The notes below the pieces were generated by a model. It did no database searches and was not told the DNA's origin. It worked only from the letters and a program-made list of their open reading frames with translations. 64,000 bases of DNA from an uncultured Selenomonadaceae bacterium. Its GTDB lineage: Bacteria > Bacillota > Negativicutes > Selenomonadales > Selenomonadaceae. Positions within the stretch are counted from its first letter, which is position 1. Each line of letters begins with the position of its first letter. Location of the stretch: positions 33,406 to 97,405 of the forward strand of contig CAJOHN010000008.1 in assembly GCA_905234235.1 (NCBI GenBank). Reading direction: 5' to 3'. Both the position numbers and the translations under genes were made by a program. Below, in pieces: positions 9,701 through 17,009 of the stretch.

Positions 9701-10236
9701 TCGAGGTCTTTGAAATAAACGGGGTCATCATTCCAACTCGCGTGGAAGACTGCGCCCTCTTTCTCGACAATCTCATTACCGGCGCGATAAAACCTATCTG
9801 GGAAAATTTGATACATGACGGCGTGCTTAAACCAATCGGGAGTTTTTGCGCCCTTTTGATAGACAGTGATTTGGAAGGCGGGCGGATTATGGTCGTAAAG
9901 TTCGCCGATGCCGCCGAGCAATTCGGAATTGTTGCCGTAGTAATAAGTTTTGCCGCCCGTCACGATTATAAAATAGTACCAGAATAAGCAACCGTGATCG
10001 GGCATTTTAACGATAAGCGAATAAAATTTTTCTTCAGCCTTAGCGTCGCGAGTAGTGAGGTTAGACCATTTTTCGCCCGCGCCTTCTTCCCACGTATGCA
10101 GAAGAACTTGCTTGATTTGGGCGTTGGTTTTAATGGTAATGCCGAGACGAACATTTGAGCCCGCCTCCGCCGCCCCGACCGTCGAGCGGTAATAAATATT
10201 CTGCGAGTTGTGCAGGACGTTTTTCTTGTCAATCAT
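6763..10236 (-). CDS. Fused GH13 alpha-amylase/neopullulanase and GH77 4-alpha-glucanotransferase
   Basis: A 1157-residue bifunctional glycan enzyme. The ATG at 10236 is preceded by GGAG at about 8 bases; an open frame reaching back to 10557 is an overlap with the neighbouring gene. Residues 1-130 look like an N-terminal carbohydrate-binding or beta-sandwich domain. The GH13 barrel follows (GVFSH; nucleophile D350 in GWRLDV; acid E379 in MIGEVWED; H453/D454 in ASHD). From about residue 650 a complete MalQ domain appears (GIILHPTSLPSKYGIGD; RVDHFRGFESYW; VAEDLGII; GTHDNNT). The pair would debranch or hydrolyse glycogen or maltodextrin and reshuffle the chains in the cytoplasm. No signal peptide is seen. 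Similar fusions occur in some Firmicutes. Confidence 0.9.
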   Translation of the reverse strand: MIDKKNVLHNSQNIYYRSTVGAAEAGSNVRLGITIKTNAQIKQVLLHTWEEGAGEKWSNLTTRDAKAEEKFYSLIVKMPDHGCLFWYYFIIVTGGKTYYYGNNSELLGGIGELYDHNPPAFQITVYQKGAKTPDWFKHAVMYQIFPDRFYRAGNEIVEKEGAVFHASWNDDPVYFKDLDTKEIIAYDFFGGNLRGVEEKLDYLKELGISAIYFNPVFESESNHHYDTGDYHKIDPILGTNEDFKHLIDAAKAKGIRIIIDGVFSHTGSNSIYFNRKGKYDSVGAFQSKNSPYYDWYDFRNYPTDYDSWWNFHTLPNVRETTPSYMDFIIRDKNSVLKHWMREGISGWRLDVIDELPAEFSRLFFAELKKINPEAVMIGEVWEDASNKIAYGVQRQYLCGYEMDSAMNYPLRAHIFDFILGDIDGELCMRRMESLRENYPKENFYAMMNLIASHDIMRPVTIFGEAPYYDQMPAGEQSRFRLDEAAEKLGKARLKMAALWQMTYPGVPCIYYGDELGMQGFKDPTNRRPYPWGGGDQELLATYKKFIAMRNSKLVLQTGELLPLPSKGDVVAYARVIRNGHDVFGHEAPNDIYLVAFNRAKTRGKEVSFDVSDFANGVFVDAFDEDNPKKKYPVARGRVSFKLEPLEGILLHHVPQKQNYDRRAGIILHPTSLPSKYGIGDMGKEAFEFVDYLKAAGQSIWQILPLNPVGYGYSPYQSPSAFAGNPMIISIDALIKDGLLDENDIKIPARLGKSVRVDFESVAKLKDAALKKAFDNFKAKLRNDADLKKDFEKFRSAQSYWLEDYALFAAIKQKNGGAYWVEWDSKIKQRDKKVLAALKKELADEILFVEFEQFIFATQWNKLHKYASERGIQIMGDMPIFVSADSADAWANQKEFQLDKEGHPEQVAGVPPDYFSATGQLWGNPQYDWDEMAATHYKWWKLRFKRIYEIVDIVRVDHFRGFESYWSIPGDAKTAINGEWIKGPGLNFFNEIRKEIGDAQIVAEDLGIITDAVDTLREDCGFPGMKVLHFELHFNEYGRIGFVPPENSITYTGTHDNNTTVGWFMEDVDNDSKATIAALIGADVRRPDDVCKKLIEFAYASNSRFAIVPMQDILQLDSKNRMNTPGTVGANWSWRLKPDYLAEAEASKLKALCNKYLR

Positions 10237-10253
10237 AAAATCATCTCCGTAAA

Positions 10254-11527
10254 TTATTCTATCAAGCTTAAAAGTTTTTGTATGTAAAGCAAATCCGAAC
10301 GCGCTACCCAATTTGAATCGTGTTTTAAAGCCTCGCAAAAAAGCGGGAGAAGTTCCGTTTGAGTAAGGTTGCCGATTCGCTTGCAGATTTGAAATGGTCG
10401 CTCCAAAATTTCCGGCAATGCCTTTAGGAGTTGTTGAACATCTGCGCGGGTTATCGAATCCGATTTGGTTAAAGTTGTGTAGATCCACGCGAAAGCATAT
10501 TCTTCCGCTGAAAGGTCGCCAATTTTTGTTCCCAATTTTTCTGCGACTGCGCGGCAAGTCAGAAACGTTTCCAACTTATCCGAAAGAAATTCCGCAGAGG
10601 CTTCGGAGAGCGCGCATTGAGTAAGCGTCTCGACTAAAGTTTTTTCAACGCGGCGGATTCGTTCGGCGTCGCTTTCAATGTCAAAATTTTCTGCGCGGGC
10701 GGCACGATATTCCAAGATACTGTCGTCGAAAACTTCATTACGGTCGTACGCCTCAAAAGTTTTATCATTGCAAGGATTGCCGATAAAATCTGCCGCGCCT
10801 CTTTTTGTTTTGTTGTCATATTCTTCTTTGGATCTAGTTATGTAATGATTCACAGTGATTTTGTCGGCGAGGATAGGATCGTTTCGCCAATAAGGGACTC
10901 GTTCGCCATTCGAGTTGACAGCAAATTTCTCATCGAAGTACAGTACAAAATGCGGATTGAAAACATAGCGGATAAGTCGCGGATTGGCGATTGTCTTGAC
11001 GTGAAAATTACCGACGCACAAAGAATCTTCCTTAGGTTCGATAAACCAATCAGTCGGAGCACGATGCGTAAATCTCTCCAAAATCCCGCGAGAATAATCT
11101 GCCTTATCTTGCCCGTTCGAGCCGAAGCATTGCCAATTAACAGCCAAACCCGCCGCATTGGGATTCGACGATAAAATTTCGTCAACGACTTCAATAATAC
11201 CCCCCCCGTATTATTTTTAGGGAAAATAAATTCGTCCAAATCAATGAACGCCAAATATCGACTCTCGAAACGATATTTATTAATCGCGTCTTCGTAAGCG
11301 GGATATTGCATTGCCTTACCGGGAAAATCTGTCAGCGTCACCAAATTCGCCTCGACATAAGGCGCAAGAATTTCCTTGTAATCGTCGGAGCTGTCGTTGT
11401 TGTAAAGATAAAAATGTTCGACGCCCGCCAGCAAATGATAATCGAGCCACTCCCTCAAATATTTACCTTCGTCCTTGAAAATCGCAACGATTGCCAAGTC
11501 GTAAAGGAATAGATTTCTGTCAACCAT
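10254..11527 (-). pseudogene. GT92-like glycosyltransferase, frameshifted at a G8 tract (possibly phase-variable OFF)
   Basis: Two frames together give one glycosyltransferase of about 425 residues. The first part runs from the ATG at 11527 (GAGGTGAG upstream) and has the GT92/DUF23 motifs EWLDYHLLAGVEHFYLYNN and the metal-binding FIDLDEFIFP. It then meets a run of eight G (coding strand) at 11200-11207. The correct continuation (IIEVVDEILSSNPNAAG, then VNWQCFGSNG) is in another frame. Nine or six G would restore it; eight gives a short altered tail. Either the gene is phase-variable and caught OFF, or this is a sequencing or assembly error. The rest of the downstream frame is intact, which favours recent or reversible inactivation. 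It would transfer a sugar to a surface glycan. Confidence 0.8.
11193..11215 (-). repeat. Slippage-prone G8 tract flanked by an 8-bp inverted repeat
   Basis: On the + strand eight C occupy 11200-11207. AATAATAC (11193-11200) and GTATTATT (11208-11215) are exact inverse complements around the tract. The tract lies exactly where the GT92 reading frame breaks. Confidence 0.85.
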
Positions 11528-11602
11528 TGAACTCACCTCGCGAAGGTTATTTCCCTAATTTTCCCGTCAACCCTTTTATTTGCGCCAAAAAATTTTTCAG
11601 GC

Positions 11603-11631
11603 TTGATTCTAACTTCAGCTTGCGTTATAGT
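11603..11631 (+). promoter_or_regulatory. Sigma-70-type promoter for the polysaccharide deacetylase gene
   Basis: TTGATT at 11603-11608 and TATAGT at 11626-11631 are separated by 17 bases. The start codon is 30 bases further on with AAGGAG between, and an A9 run just follows the -10 box. Confidence 0.65.
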
Positions 11632-11660
11632 AAAAAAAAATTTATATCAAGGAGTATCTC

Positions 11661-12590
11661 ATGAAAAAATTTTTTTACTTAGTGCTTATGGTTTTGCTGA
11701 CGGCAAGTCTCATCGGTTGCGGGCAGGAAGAAAAATCCGGCGACGTGAATCAAATTCCAACTGAAGTCGCGAATCCTCAAAGCCCCGATAATCCTACAGA
11801 CGAGCCGCAACCTTCCGAGCCGACGCCCGCTCAACCCGATAAAGATTATATTTTAGCGGCGGATGATTTGTCTAATCTTCAGCTCGACGACCCGACTAAG
11901 CCCGTTTACGACAAGTATATTATTTGGGAACGGCAAGAAAAGGGTTTGCCGATAACCTTGCCCGACTTGGAACCTTACGAGGCGGAGTCGACCATTTATC
12001 TGACTTTCGACGACGGACCCGACGATAAAGTTACGCCGCAAATTCTCGACATACTCAAGGCGGAGGGCGTCAAGGCGACTTTCTACGTTTGCGGCAACAT
12101 GGTTGATACTTATCCCGATGTGCTTAAAAGAATTTTCAACGAAGGGCACGCTATCGGCAACCACAGTTACAATCACCGCTACGACCAACTTTATTCCAGT
12201 CCTTGGAGTTTTATGGAGCAAATTATCCAGACCGACAATGCCATTAAAAATGTTATCGGCGTGCGACCGTTTATAATCAGAGCTCCCGGCGGCGCGGGCG
12301 GCATGTTCAGCGCGAATTATTGGGCGATGATTGACGAATGCGGCTACGTCGAACACGATTGGAACGCCTTAACTGAAGACGCTACGCCTTCCAAGCCGAA
12401 CGCCTCCCAGCAAATTAACAACGTCCTTAGAAATTTGGGCGATAACCCGCCGCGTTCCGTGATTATCCTCATGCATTGCAACAGCGATAAAACCGAGACT
12501 GTTAAAGCACTGCCGGAGCTGATTAAGTTCCTGCGCGATTGGGGTTATAAATTTGGCGTCGTTACTCCGATGACTCCGCAGCCTTGGTGA
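11661..12590 (+). CDS. Polysaccharide deacetylase (NodB homology) lipoprotein
   Basis: A 309-residue protein with a lipoprotein signal (MKKFFYLVLMVLL, lipobox LIGC, acylated Cys at 20) and then a Pro/Glu/Gln-rich linker to about residue 60. The NodB domain has YLTFDDGPDDKVTPQ (catalytic and metal Asp), NHSYNH (metal His pair) and APGGAGG. It would remove acetyl groups from a cell-envelope polysaccharide such as peptidoglycan GlcNAc, anchored to a membrane and facing the periplasm. It has its own promoter and a strong terminator, so it is a single-gene unit. The exact substrate cannot be told from sequence. Confidence 0.88.
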   Translation: MKKFFYLVLMVLLTASLIGCGQEEKSGDVNQIPTEVANPQSPDNPTDEPQPSEPTPAQPDKDYILAADDLSNLQLDDPTKPVYDKYIIWERQEKGLPITLPDLEPYEAESTIYLTFDDGPDDKVTPQILDILKAEGVKATFYVCGNMVDTYPDVLKRIFNEGHAIGNHSYNHRYDQLYSSPWSFMEQIIQTDNAIKNVIGVRPFIIRAPGGAGGMFSANYWAMIDECGYVEHDWNALTEDATPSKPNASQQINNVLRNLGDNPPRSVIILMHCNSDKTETVKALPELIKFLRDWGYKFGVVTPMTPQPW

Positions 12591-12610
12591 TTTTCTGAAA
12601 ACAAAATAAA

Positions 12611-12644
12611 ATCTCCCGCCGATTTTGACGGGAGATAATTTTTT
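12611..12644 (+). terminator. Intrinsic terminator after the deacetylase gene
   Basis: ATCTCCCGCC (12611-12620) pairs with GACGGGAGAT (12627-12636) with one mismatch and is followed by AATTTTTTT. Confidence 0.8.
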
Positions 12645-12658
12645 TATCTGGTTAATTT

Positions 12659-12907
12659 TCACGCGGCATTATCCTCTTTTAAAACGTAGCGCATATACAA
12701 CGGCAGTTTTTCAATCGTCTTGTCCAAACGCGGATTTTTTCTCCAAAGGTTGTACTTGTGCAGTTCCGATTCCGAACGCCCGCTCCTGAAGAATTGGTAC
12801 ACGCCCTTTGAAAAATCTTGCGTAAAAAGGTAGTACCGCTTGCCGTTGGAGATTAAATAGAAATGGAGCTTCTCGTTTAGTTTGTTGACTGTGATTTTGT
12901 TCTTCAT
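12659..12907 (-). CDS. Small hypothetical protein
   Basis: An 82-residue basic protein with no family recognised. The ATG at 12907 has GGGAGG nine bases upstream, a strong sign that it is real. The sequence is rich in Lys, Tyr and Phe (YYLFTQDFSKGVYQFFRSG), ends with KEDNAA, and has no signal peptide or membrane segment. It converges with the deacetylase gene and is divergent from the gene at 13036. Its small size and aromatic/basic composition would suit a nucleic-acid or protein-binding role, but nothing shows this. Confidence 0.6.
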   Translation of the reverse strand: MKNKITVNKLNEKLHFYLISNGKRYYLFTQDFSKGVYQFFRSGRSESELHKYNLWRKNPRLDKTIEKLPLYMRYVLKEDNAA

Positions 12908-13035
12908 GAAACATTCCTCCCAAATGAAATATCACTGAAACTTTCCACCGCCATTTTAATCGATTTTTTTCCGCTTGTCCATAAGCAAACTGTAAATCTT
13001 ATGAAAAAATAATTCTCCTCTAATCGAATTCTAAA

Positions 13036-13752
13036 GTGTTGACGGCGGCGGGCATGGGCGATAAAATTTTTTTAGAGGAGGCGATTGAATTGCCGATATA
13101 CAACGCGCAGATTTTGGAGGTAGACGCGGCGGAAACTCGTCGATACGCGGGCTTGAAAAAAGCGGCTGACTTCGGCGAAAAAAATATCCGTGACGCCTGC
13201 GCGGAAGCTTTAATTCTGTCGGAAGTGCGCGGCGCGTGGAATGTTTACGATTATGCTGATAATATCGTCGAAAGCGAGCCGCCCCTTAAAATTGCGGGCA
13301 AGTCGATTATCAAACACCTCGACGGTTGCGAAAAAGTTATCTGCATGGCTGTGACGGTCGGCTTTGAAATTGAACGCGAGATTAGTAAAAAATTTGAACG
13401 CGGCGAATATCTGGCTTCGGTACTTTTGGACGCGGCGGCAACTGCGGCAGTCGAACAGGCGGCTGATTTGATGGAGAAAAATTTTGCGGCGAAATTTTCT
13501 AAGGACGGTTACAAAATGCGTTGGCGATTCAGTCCGGGCTACGGCGATTGGAATTTGACAGCGCAGGAAAAACTTTTTACAATCGCGGGCGCGGAACAAA
13601 TCGGCATAAGTTTAAGTTCGGCGATGATGTTGGAGCCGCGTAAATCAGTCACGGCGATTATCGGACTCGAAAAAATTTCCGCGCAAAAAATTTCTTATAA
13701 CGAAAAATCCTGCGCGGCTTGCGATAAACTCGATTGCCCGATGAGGAAATAA
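13036..13752 (+). CDS. Vitamin B12-dependent methionine synthase activation-domain protein
   Basis: About 238 residues resembling the SAM-binding reactivation domain of MetH as a separate protein. The motif RFSPGYGDWNLTAQEKLF matches the RxxxGYG SAM-binding signature, and GISLSSAMMLEPRKSV the following conserved segment. The C-terminus carries CAACDKLDCPMRK, a cysteine cluster common in such stand-alone proteins. It would help re-methylate oxidised cobalamin on a partner methionine synthase, whose gene is not here. The start is uncertain: GTG 13036, TTG 13039 and ATG 13054 are in frame and none has a clear ribosome site. The map gene follows after a few bases. Confidence 0.78.
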   Translation: MLTAAGMGDKIFLEEAIELPIYNAQILEVDAAETRRYAGLKKAADFGEKNIRDACAEALILSEVRGAWNVYDYADNIVESEPPLKIAGKSIIKHLDGCEKVICMAVTVGFEIEREISKKFERGEYLASVLLDAAATAAVEQAADLMEKNFAAKFSKDGYKMRWRFSPGYGDWNLTAQEKLFTIAGAEQIGISLSSAMMLEPRKSVTAIIGLEKISAQKISYNEKSCAACDKLDCPMRK

Positions 13753-13788
13753 TTTATGATACGGTTTTTCAAGGAGATGTTGCGATAT

Positions 13789-14661
13789 ATGAAACGAAAC
13801 GACCCGTGTTGGTGCGGCAGCGGCAAGAAATATAAAAAATGTCATGCAGACTTCGACGCGAGAATTGACGAAATAAAATTTATCAAAGCTAAGAATCAAG
13901 TTCGCCCGCCACACAGATTGATTAACAACGCGGCTGATATTGAGGGCATTAAACGGGCGGCAGTTATCAACACGGGCGCATTGGACTTGATGAACGAACT
14001 CGTCAGGGAAGGCGTCGACACTTTGACATTAAACAACGCCGCGCACGAATTTATTACAAGTCACGGCGCACATCCGAGTTGTCTGGGCTTTGAAGGTTTC
14101 CCCAAGAGCATTTGCATTTCCGTTAATAACGTCGTCTGTCACGGCATCCCGTCCAAAAAAGAAATTCTCAAGGCGGGCGACATTCTTAACATCGACATAA
14201 CGACTGACCTCGACGGCTACTTTGCTGACGCCTCGCGCATGTATACCGTCGGCGAAATTTCTCCCGAAGCTAAAAGATTAATCGATACGACTCGCGAGAT
14301 TATGGAGGCGGGCATTGAGGCGGCTAAGGCTTGGCATTTCGTCGGCGACATCGGCGCGGCTTGCGGGAAAATGGCGCGCGATAACGGCTACTCCGTCGTA
14401 ACTGATTTGGGCGGGCACGGCGTCGGCAAGGAATTTCATTTGGAGCCGTTCGTCAGTCACGATTGCAAGGCTGATACGGGAATGTTAATGGTGCCGGGCG
14501 TCGTGCTGACTGTCGAGCCGATGATTAACGCGGGCAAAAAAGAAGTTGTCGTCGACGCGGACGATAAATGGACTGTTCGGACTAAGGACGGAAGTTTATC
14601 GGCGCAATGGGAGAAAACGATTTTGATAACGGAGACGGGCGCGGAAGTTTTGGCAAGTTAG
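13789..14661 (+). CDS. map: Methionine aminopeptidase with N-terminal SEC-C zinc motif
   Basis: A type I methionine aminopeptidase of about 290 residues. It starts with the SEC-C motif NDPCWCGSGKKYKKCH, which binds zinc and may contact ribosomes. The pita-bread metal ligands are present (Asp in NIDITTDLDGYFAD, His in GHGVGKEFH, Glu in TVEPMI and in QWEKTI). It removes initiator methionine from new proteins. ATG 13789 is preferred because homologues begin at the SEC-C motif and AAGGAG lies 12 bases upstream; ATG 13756 would add 11 non-conserved residues and also has a weak site. It is tightly followed by queC. Confidence 0.92.
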   Translation: MKRNDPCWCGSGKKYKKCHADFDARIDEIKFIKAKNQVRPPHRLINNAADIEGIKRAAVINTGALDLMNELVREGVDTLTLNNAAHEFITSHGAHPSCLGFEGFPKSICISVNNVVCHGIPSKKEILKAGDILNIDITTDLDGYFADASRMYTVGEISPEAKRLIDTTREIMEAGIEAAKAWHFVGDIGAACGKMARDNGYSVVTDLGGHGVGKEFHLEPFVSHDCKADTGMLMVPGVVLTVEPMINAGKKEVVVDADDKWTVRTKDGSLSAQWEKTILITETGAEVLAS

Positions 14662-14672
14662 GAGCTGATAAA

Positions 14673-15362
14673 TTGAAAGCAGTAATTTTATCAAGCGGCG
14701 GGCTCGATTCGACGACGTGCCTCGCTATGGCTGTTAATAAATACGGCGCGAAAAATGTTTCGGCACTTTCTATTTTCTACGGTCAACGCCACGCCAAAGA
14801 ACTCGAAGCCGCTAACAACGTCGCTGAATTTTATAACGTCGCGCACTACGAACTTGACGCCGCAGAAATTTTTAAGTTATCGCATTCGGCTTTACTCGAC
14901 ACCTCAACCGAATCATTGGAAGAAAGCTCCTACGCCGCGCAGATTGAAAAAAATAATTCGCCGCGCATTGCAACTTACGTGCCGTTCAGAAATGGGCTTA
15001 TGTTGTCTATGGCGGCGAGTTTCGCTGACAGTCTTTACGACGACGATTTTATTGAAATTTATATCGGCGTGCACTCCGACGACGCGGCGGGGCATGCTTA
15101 CGCTGATTGCAGTGCGCCGTTCGTTGCGGCAATGAGCGCGGCAATTAGAATCGGCACGTATGAAAAAATTCGATTGGTCGCGCCGTTCCTCTGCCAAAAA
15201 AAATCCGACGTGGTTAAAGTCGGCTTGGAACTCGGTGCGCCGTATCATTTGACTTGGAGCTGTTATGAACGCGGCGATAAACCTTGCGGGAAATGTGCCA
15301 CTTGCCTCGACAGAGCCCAAGCTTTTGCTTTGAACGGCGTTAAAGACCCCGCTTTGACTTGA
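14673..15362 (+). CDS. queC: 7-cyano-7-deazaguanine synthase
   Basis: A 229-residue protein that converts 7-carboxy-7-deazaguanine to preQ0 with ATP and ammonia in queuosine synthesis. The PP-loop SSGGLDSTTCLAMA starts the protein. The zinc cysteines appear at the end as CYERGDKPCGKCATCLDR. TTG 14673 is chosen because GGAG lies 8 bases upstream and residue 2 onward matches the family start; an earlier start would lie inside map. The other queCDE genes are not in the window. Confidence 0.93.
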   Translation: MKAVILSSGGLDSTTCLAMAVNKYGAKNVSALSIFYGQRHAKELEAANNVAEFYNVAHYELDAAEIFKLSHSALLDTSTESLEESSYAAQIEKNNSPRIATYVPFRNGLMLSMAASFADSLYDDDFIEIYIGVHSDDAAGHAYADCSAPFVAAMSAAIRIGTYEKIRLVAPFLCQKKSDVVKVGLELGAPYHLTWSCYERGDKPCGKCATCLDRAQAFALNGVKDPALT

Positions 15363-15387
15363 CGGCAAATTTATGTTGTGTTAAACT
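15359..15387 (+). promoter_or_regulatory. Promoter of rpsO
   Basis: TTGACG (15359-15364) and TAAACT (15382-15387) lie 17 bases apart. The -35 box overlaps the queC stop codon. Transcription would start near 15394 and run into a structured leader. Confidence 0.65.
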
Positions 15388-15388
15388 G

Positions 15389-15444
15389 CGTCAATCTTAG
15401 CCTCAGCGCGGTTCGTCGACACTCCGACGCGGACTGAGCTGACG
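15389..15444 (+). promoter_or_regulatory. Structured 5' leader of rpsO (probable S15 autoregulatory element)
   Basis: Nested arms can pair: CGTCA 15389-15393 with TGACG 15440-15444, CTCAG 15402-15406 with CTGAG 15434-15438, and CGTCG 15414-15418 with CGACG 15425-15429. Several bacteria carry S15-binding leaders here. The fold is visible; S15 binding is inferred. The outermost arm may lie at or just before the transcription start. Confidence 0.5.
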
Positions 15445-15473
15445 GACAAAAAATTTACGCAGGAGGAAACGAC

Positions 15474-15740
15474 ATGTTAGACAAACAAGCAAAGCAGGAG
15501 ATTATGGAGAAATTCGCCATGCACGAGGGCGATACCGGTTCGCCGGAAGTCCAAATCGCACTTTTGACGGCGCGCATTTCTTACTTAACCGAACACCTTA
15601 AAGAGCACAAGAAAGATCATCATTCGCGGCGCGGCTTATTGAAAATGGTCGGGCAACGTCGCCGCCTTTTGACTTACCTCAGCAAAAAAGACATCACTCG
15701 TTATCGCGAACTGATTGCGCAGTTGAATCTCCGCAAATAA
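15474..15740 (+). CDS. rpsO: 30S ribosomal protein S15
   Basis: An 88-residue protein of normal length containing [29 protein letters not shown] and QRRRLLTYL, all diagnostic of S15, which binds 16S rRNA and nucleates the platform. AGGAGG precedes the ATG. It is a single-gene unit between its own promoter/leader and a terminator. Confidence 0.97.
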   Translation: MLDKQAKQEIMEKFAMHEGDTGSPEVQIALLTARISYLTEHLKEHKKDHHSRRGLLKMVGQRRRLLTYLSKKDITRYRELIAQLNLRK

Positions 15741-15762
15741 TTTTTCTAACAAGTACACCGAC

Positions 15763-15793
15763 GGGACGAGCTTTAGAGCTTGTCTCGTTTTTG
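15763..15793 (+). terminator. Terminator of rpsO
   Basis: GGGACGAGCT (15763-15772) pairs with AGCTTGTCTC (15777-15786), including G-U pairs, and is followed by GTTTTTG. Confidence 0.75.
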
Positions 15794-15796
15794 TTA

Positions 15797-15830
15797 TAAA
15801 AAAATCCCCCGCCCAAGTTCTGAGCGAGGG
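15797..15830 (-). terminator. Terminator of the rplKAJL operon
   Basis: Read on the minus strand, CCCTCGCTCA (15830-15821) pairs over ten bases, with G-U pairs, with TGGGCGGGGG (15815-15806), then a T-run (15804-15797). Its place directly after rplL shows that rpoB does not follow. Confidence 0.8.
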
Positions 15831-15855
15831 TTTATAGTAATTTCCATACGCTTGC

Positions 15856-16230
15856 TTATTTAATTTCGACAGTCGCGCCGACTTCTTCGAGCTTAGCCTT
15901 GAGAGCTTCAGCATCAGCCTTCGAGATTTTTTCTTTAACGGGAGCAGGTGCGCCGTCGACGAGAGCTTTAGCTTCCTTAAGACCGAGACCGGTTGCTTCG
16001 CGGACAGCTTTGATAACTTTAATTTTTTCTTGACCGACGTTAGCGAGGACAACATCGAACTCGGTTTTTTCTTCTTCGGGAGCCGCTTCAGCCGCAGGAC
16101 CAGCCGCCGCCGCAACCGCTACAGGAGCCGCCGCAGAGACGCCAAAACGTTCTTCCATAGCCTTGACGAGTTCGGACAATTCCAAAACCGTCATGCTTTC
16201 GATAGCTTGCATAATTTCTTCTTTAGTCAT
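15856..16230 (-). CDS. rplL: 50S ribosomal protein L7/L12
   Basis: A 124-residue acidic stalk protein: N-terminal dimerisation helices ([20 protein letters not shown]), an Ala/Pro hinge near residues 34-52, and the C-terminal factor-binding domain ([20 protein letters not shown]). It recruits translation factors. It lies 36 bases after rplJ and ends the operon. Confidence 0.97.
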   Translation of the reverse strand: MTKEEIMQAIESMTVLELSELVKAMEERFGVSAAAPVAVAAAAGPAAEAAPEEEKTEFDVVLANVGQEKIKVIKAVREATGLGLKEAKALVDGAPAPVKEKISKADAEALKAKLEEVGATVEIK

Positions 16231-16266
16231 TTCAAATTTCCCTCCAAAATTTTCACGCGACCCAAA

Positions 16267-16827
16267 TTAAGCCGCCGCTTCCTTTTCCTTCTTCTCGCGA
16301 AGAGCATCGACGACGCCGACGAAATTGCGAATAACCGCCGACATAACGCCCACGCAATTTGCAATCGGAGCGTTCATGCTGCCCAACAACTTCGCAACAA
16401 GAACCTCGCGGCTCGGCAAATTCGCCAGAGCCTTAACGCCCGCCGCGTCGATAACTTTGCCCTCAACCATACCGACTTTAATCGTAAGAATGCCGGGGTC
16501 TTCGAGTTTATTTTTCTTCATGAAGTCGCAAAGAACTTTCGCCGGAGCAACTGCATCCTCCGCAGAAAAAGCCATCGCGGTTGTGCCTTCCAAATGAGTA
16601 TCGAGCCCTTCAATGCCGGCTTGTTTGGCGGCAATGCGGAGCATGGTATTTTTAACGACTTTATATTGAACGCCCGCCGCACGAAGTTCACGGCGCAGTT
16701 GCGTATCGGTCGCGACGTTGAGCTTGTTGTAACTCGTCAAAACAACGCCCTTAGAATTCGTGAGCCAACCTTTAATCTCGGCGACGACTGCTTCTTTTTT
16801 AGGCGTCACTTTGCTTGTAACTGCCAT
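16267..16827 (-). CDS. rplJ: 50S ribosomal protein L10
   Basis: A 186-residue protein starting with TSKVTPKKEAVVAEIKGWL and including LTSYNKLNVATDTQLRRELR, typical of L10, which anchors the L7/L12 stalk. The C-terminal helix that binds L12 is present. A strong site (GGGAGGTG) precedes the ATG. Upstream is the expected L10 leader; excess L10-L12 complex normally represses synthesis there. Confidence 0.96.
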   Translation of the reverse strand: MAVTSKVTPKKEAVVAEIKGWLTNSKGVVLTSYNKLNVATDTQLRRELRAAGVQYKVVKNTMLRIAAKQAGIEGLDTHLEGTTAMAFSAEDAVAPAKVLCDFMKKNKLEDPGILTIKVGMVEGKVIDAAGVKALANLPSREVLVAKLLGSMNAPIANCVGVMSAVIRNFVGVVDALREKKEKEAAA

Positions 16828-16853
16828 ACAATTTCACCTCCCAAAGCTTAATC

Positions 16854-16965
16854 AAAAAATCCTCCGACCGCGCAGACCGAAGGAACTTTTAATGCCAAAG
16901 TTACTTTCGACCTGAGCAAGTACTTTAATCGGCGCGCCGAACTTGCCTTCTGCGGTCGTATTAGG
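16854..16965 (-). promoter_or_regulatory. L10 leader and attenuator hairpin upstream of rplJ
   Basis: The 180-base gap between rplA and rplJ carries, on the minus strand, a CCGCAGAAGGCAAG element of the type found in L10 leaders. A terminator-like hairpin follows: CCTTCGGTC (16883-16875) pairs with GGTCGGAGG (16869-16861), then TTTTTT (16859-16854). L10-mediated autoregulation by attenuation is inferred. The hairpin loop contains one copy of the window-wide octamer CTGCGCGG. Confidence 0.65.
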
Positions 16966-16974
16966 TTTCAGGGA

Positions 16975-17009
16975 TTACTGACCCCTGACACCTAGCCCCT
17001 GACACCTTA
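16975..17009. repeat. Heptanucleotide tandem repeat, locus 2
   Basis: Five 7-base units (TTACTGA, CCCCTGA, CACCTAG, CCCCTGA, CACCTTA) end exactly on the rplA stop codon and start just upstream of the L10 leader. It belongs to the same family as the loci at 6047, 19641, 62320 and 63692. Confidence 0.7.

Noticed and set aside
10237..10557. N-terminal extension of 107 residues on the GH13-GH77 enzyme
   Set aside because: It overlaps the GT92 gene in another frame, has no family similarity, and a good ribosome site precedes the ATG at 10236.
11633..11641. A9 run after the deacetylase promoter as a phase-variation site
   Set aside because: A-runs of this length are common in this A/T-rich intergenic DNA and it is outside promoter spacing and coding sequence.
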